Part shown: piece after piece, positions 62,033 to 64,000 of the stretch
Numbering within the stretch: position 1 is the stretch's first letter
Layout: each line of letters begins with the position of its first letter
From: an uncultured Mailhella sp.
GTDB lineage: Bacteria; Desulfobacterota; Desulfovibrionia; Desulfovibrionales; Desulfovibrionaceae
Direction: 5' to 3'
Assembly (NCBI RefSeq): GCF_963931295.1
Contig: NZ_OZ007001.1
Coordinates: 1,739,137 to 1,803,136 of the forward strand
DNA length: 64,000 nt
Translations under genes and position numbers: made by a program
The notes under the pieces: generated by a model
Databases searched by the model: none
The model's input: only the letters and a program-made list of their open reading frames with translations
What the model was told of the DNA's origin: nothing

Positions 62033-63022
62033 TCAGTGTTTTTTTGCTTTGTCGATGCAGTACCAGTTCCAGGCGTCGCGGATGATGTCCTGAACGTTGG
62101 AGTGCTCCGGCTTCCAGCCGAGAACGCTGAGCGCGCGCGAGGCGTCGGCTACGAGACTCGGCGGGTCTCCCGCCCGGCGGGGGCCCGTGGCGCAGTGCAG
62201 GGGCAGTCCGGTCGTCTGTTCCACGGCGTTGAGAATCTGCCTCACGGAAAGGCCGGTTCCGGTGCCGAGGTTCAGGGAAAGGCCCGATCCGTCCTTTTCC
62301 TGAAGCAGGCGCGCTGCGGCGCTGATGTGGGCCGAGGCCAGATCGCTCACGTGAATGTAGTCTCGTATGCAGGTGCCGTCCGGGGTGGGGTAGTCGTCGC
62401 CCATGACGCAGAAGTCGGGGAGGCAGCCGTCCGCAGCCATGAGAGCGCGAGGAATGAGATGGGTTTCCGGCGCGTGACGCTCGCCGGTCTCGCCGTCGGG
62501 ATCGCCACCCGCCGCGTTGAAGTAGCGCAGCGCCGTCCAGCAGATGCCGTGGGCGCGGGCAAAGTCGGCCAGCATCTGTTCCATGAACAGTTTGGTTTCC
62601 CCGTAGGGATTGATGGGCGAAGCGGGCGCGTCTTCGGTGATGGGCATGGTTTTCGGCGTGCCGTACACTGCCGCCGAGCTGGACACCACGATGTTGCGGA
62701 CGCCCGTGTCGCGCATGGCTTCAAGAATGCTCAGGGTCCCGCCCACGTTGTTGCGGAAGTACTTGCCGGGATTTTGCACGGATTCTCCCACCAGAGAGAA
62801 GGCGGCGAAATGGAGAATGCCGTCGGGACGCGTTTTGCGCAGACACGCGCGCAGGCTCTCGCCGTCGAGAATGTCGCCCTCGAAAAGCGGGCCCCATTTG
62901 ACGAGATCCCTGTGACCTGTGGAAAGATTGTCGTACACGGTGACGCGGTGGCCGGCTTCGGCCAGAGCCTTGCTGGTGCAGCTGCCGATATATCCGGCCC
63001 CGCCGATGACGAGAATGTTCAT
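62033..63022 (-). CDS. galE: UDP-glucose 4-epimerase
   Basis: 329 residues. The NAD-binding motif GGAGYIGS (about 7-14) and the short-chain dehydrogenase catalytic Tyr and Lys in NPYGETKLFMEQM, with SSAAVYG upstream, define a sugar-nucleotide epimerase. RYFNAAGGDPDGETGERHAPETHLIPRAL is typical of GalE. It interconverts UDP-glucose and UDP-galactose for LPS or exopolysaccharide. ATG 63022 has CTGGAGAC upstream. It is separated from waaA by about 300 bases. Confidence 0.93.
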   Translation of the reverse strand: MNILVIGGAGYIGSCTSKALAEAGHRVTVYDNLSTGHRDLVKWGPLFEGDILDGESLRACLRKTRPDGILHFAAFSLVGESVQNPGKYFRNNVGGTLSILEAMRDTGVRNIVVSSSAAVYGTPKTMPITEDAPASPINPYGETKLFMEQMLADFARAHGICWTALRYFNAAGGDPDGETGERHAPETHLIPRALMAADGCLPDFCVMGDDYPTPDGTCIRDYIHVSDLASAHISAAARLLQEKDGSGLSLNLGTGTGLSVRQILNAVEQTTGLPLHCATGPRRAGDPPSLVADASRALSVLGWKPEHSNVQDIIRDAWNWYCIDKAKKH

Positions 63023-63328
63023 GCCTGTCTCCAGAAAAGCGGGACGGCGAAAACGGCCGTGTTCCCGAACCGTTGCGGTCGGCGGGCGTCGGCGGAGTCC
63101 GGCGCTGTCGGCGCGCAAGCTTTCCGGAGCATAGCCTGCGAGGGCCGGAAAGAAAAGGGGAAGTTGTGGTTTTCTAAGTCCTGCCGTCCGACGGAAGATG
63201 CGGGCTTCAAGCCTGTTCGGACGCAAAGGCGCGCGGAACAGTGATGTGCTCGGCGCGAAAGGTCGGCGTTGTTCTGTCCGTTGCCGTGGCGTTGCCTCGC
63301 CTTGCGCAATAGGACGCGGGTGGCGGGG
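63023..63328. other. Intergenic region of 306 bp
   Basis: Between galE and waaA. Open frames here are shadow-like. No RNA, repeat or clear promoter was recognised. Confidence 0.5.
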
Positions 63329-64000
63329 TCAGTCCGCGTTCAGCGCTTTTTCTATGTTCTGCGCCGTGGTCGACGCGCCGCCGAGGCGAGGCTCGAGCCA
63401 TTCCCGGAAGCGCGTGCGTACGGACATCCTGTCTCGGGTGGCGGAGGCCTGTTCGAGCATGATGTCGATGACTTCCTTCGGATGATGCGCAACCCGAAGC
63501 AGTCCCGCCTGCTCCAGAGACGGCATGGAAGGCTCTCCGTTTCCCATGGCCCAGAGAAAGTTGTGCGCCGAAGGGCCGATGCAGGGAATGCGTCCGGCTG
63601 AGAGGGCTTCCAGAAAGTTTTGTCCGCCCTGACCGAAGCTGCCTCCCACAAACACGGCGCGCGCCGCGGCGTAGAGCCTGGGCAGATCGCCGAAGCGGTC
63701 CCACACGAGCACGTGCCTGCGCGGCAGGCAGCGACCCGCGGGCATTTCCGAAACCAGCACGGGCATGAGCGCGAGATCTTCCAGCACGCTCTTCCATGCG
63801 GCCACGCGGTGCAGATGCCGGGGCACGACGACCACGGCCGCGTTGGGAACGGTCTTGTACAGGCGCGCGAGCTGCCCGGGAATGCGCGTTTCCTCGCACT
63901 GACGCACGGAGGCGAACAGAAACACCGGGCCGCTCACGCTGAAGCAGTGATTGTGGGCGGGAAGCGGCGCGTCCAGAGCGCGGGAGGCAAGATCGAACTT
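63329..64000 (-). CDS. waaA: 3-deoxy-D-manno-octulosonic acid transferase, C-terminal part
   Basis: The reading frame stays open to the window edge (64000), giving 223 codons of the C-terminal part. KFDLASRAL near the edge, SVSGPVFLFASVR, VPRHLHR, FVGGSFGQGGQNFLEALSAGRIPCIGPSAHNF are the known WaaA C-terminal domain motifs (CMP-Kdo binding, family 30). It links Kdo to lipid A. The N-terminal acceptor domain lies outside the window. It fits with kdsC and lptABC in the same neighbourhood. Confidence 0.92.
   Translation of the reverse strand, partial: KFDLASRALDAPLPAHNHCFSVSGPVFLFASVRQCEETRIPGQLARLYKTVPNAAVVVVPRHLHRVAAWKSVLEDLALMPVLVSEMPAGRCLPRRHVLVWDRFGDLPRLYAAARAVFVGGSFGQGGQNFLEALSAGRIPCIGPSAHNFLWAMGNGEPSMPSLEQAGLLRVAHHPKEVIDIMLEQASATRDRMSVRTRFREWLEPRLGGASTTAQNIEKALNAD

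Overview
The window looks like chromosomal DNA of a strictly anaerobic, GC-rich desulfovibrio-type bacterium, probably a Desulfovibrionaceae of the gut-associated Bilophila/Mailhella kind. This is inferred from several adenylylsulfate-reductase-like (AprA/AprB-like) flavoprotein and ferredoxin pairs, a TRAP transporter with fused DctQ-DctM, class I hydroxylamine reductase (Hcp), and ordinary deltaproteobacterial housekeeping genes. No IS element, prophage, CRISPR array or rRNA was seen. There is one tRNA, tRNA-Ala(GGC).

Layout. Positions 1-8.6 kb (minus strand) hold a sigma-54-driven operon: dctP, fused dctQM, ferredoxin, AprA-like flavoprotein, second ferredoxin and second flavoprotein. A terminator follows, then a separate LacI-type regulator coupled to a lipoprotein gene. 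A divergent sigma-54 activator (8.8-10.4 kb) is the obvious controller. From 10.4 to 24 kb there is a Tat-exported metallophosphoesterase and a long minus-strand gene train: a GntR regulator, a small protein, a polytopic membrane protein, a Tat-exported metallo-beta-lactamase-fold protein, a CobW-like GTPase, ExbB, ExbD and a TonB-like protein. These are followed by an orphan sensor-like protein, tRNA-Ala, a Tat-exported carboxylesterase and serS. From 24 to 38.6 kb lie three more flavoprotein modules. The first is ferredoxin-flavoprotein-permease. The second is ferredoxin-flavoprotein-permease of another type. The third is a flavoprotein with a GltD-like NAD(P)H oxidoreductase that carries its own ferredoxin tail. 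A CRP/FNR-type and a LysR-type regulator sit among them. From 38.8 kb onwards the content is mostly housekeeping and envelope: dnaX-ybaB, an alpha-2-macroglobulin-like protein with pbpC, an rRNA pseudouridine synthase, rpsA, a CYTH protein, hcp, a DciA-like protein, the kdsC-lptC-lptA-lptB operon, a glycosyltransferase, a Wza-like export protein, galE and the end of waaA.

How the genes fit together. The dominant theme is uptake of an organic anion (TRAP or SLC13-type carriers) next to a dedicated soluble flavoprotein/ferredoxin redox pair under its own regulator. Five AprA-like flavoproteins fall within 36 kb, each with a two-cluster ferredoxin partner; in one case the partner is fused to a pyridine-nucleotide oxidoreductase. 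They look like a family of substrate-specialised reductases or dehydrogenases for anaerobic respiration or fermentation. The substrates cannot be read from sequence. A 44-bp motif repeated upstream of two of these modules, once beside the LysR gene, suggests shared control. The GntR/membrane protein/Tat-MBL/CobW/ExbBD-TonB train is the second candidate for an undescribed system.
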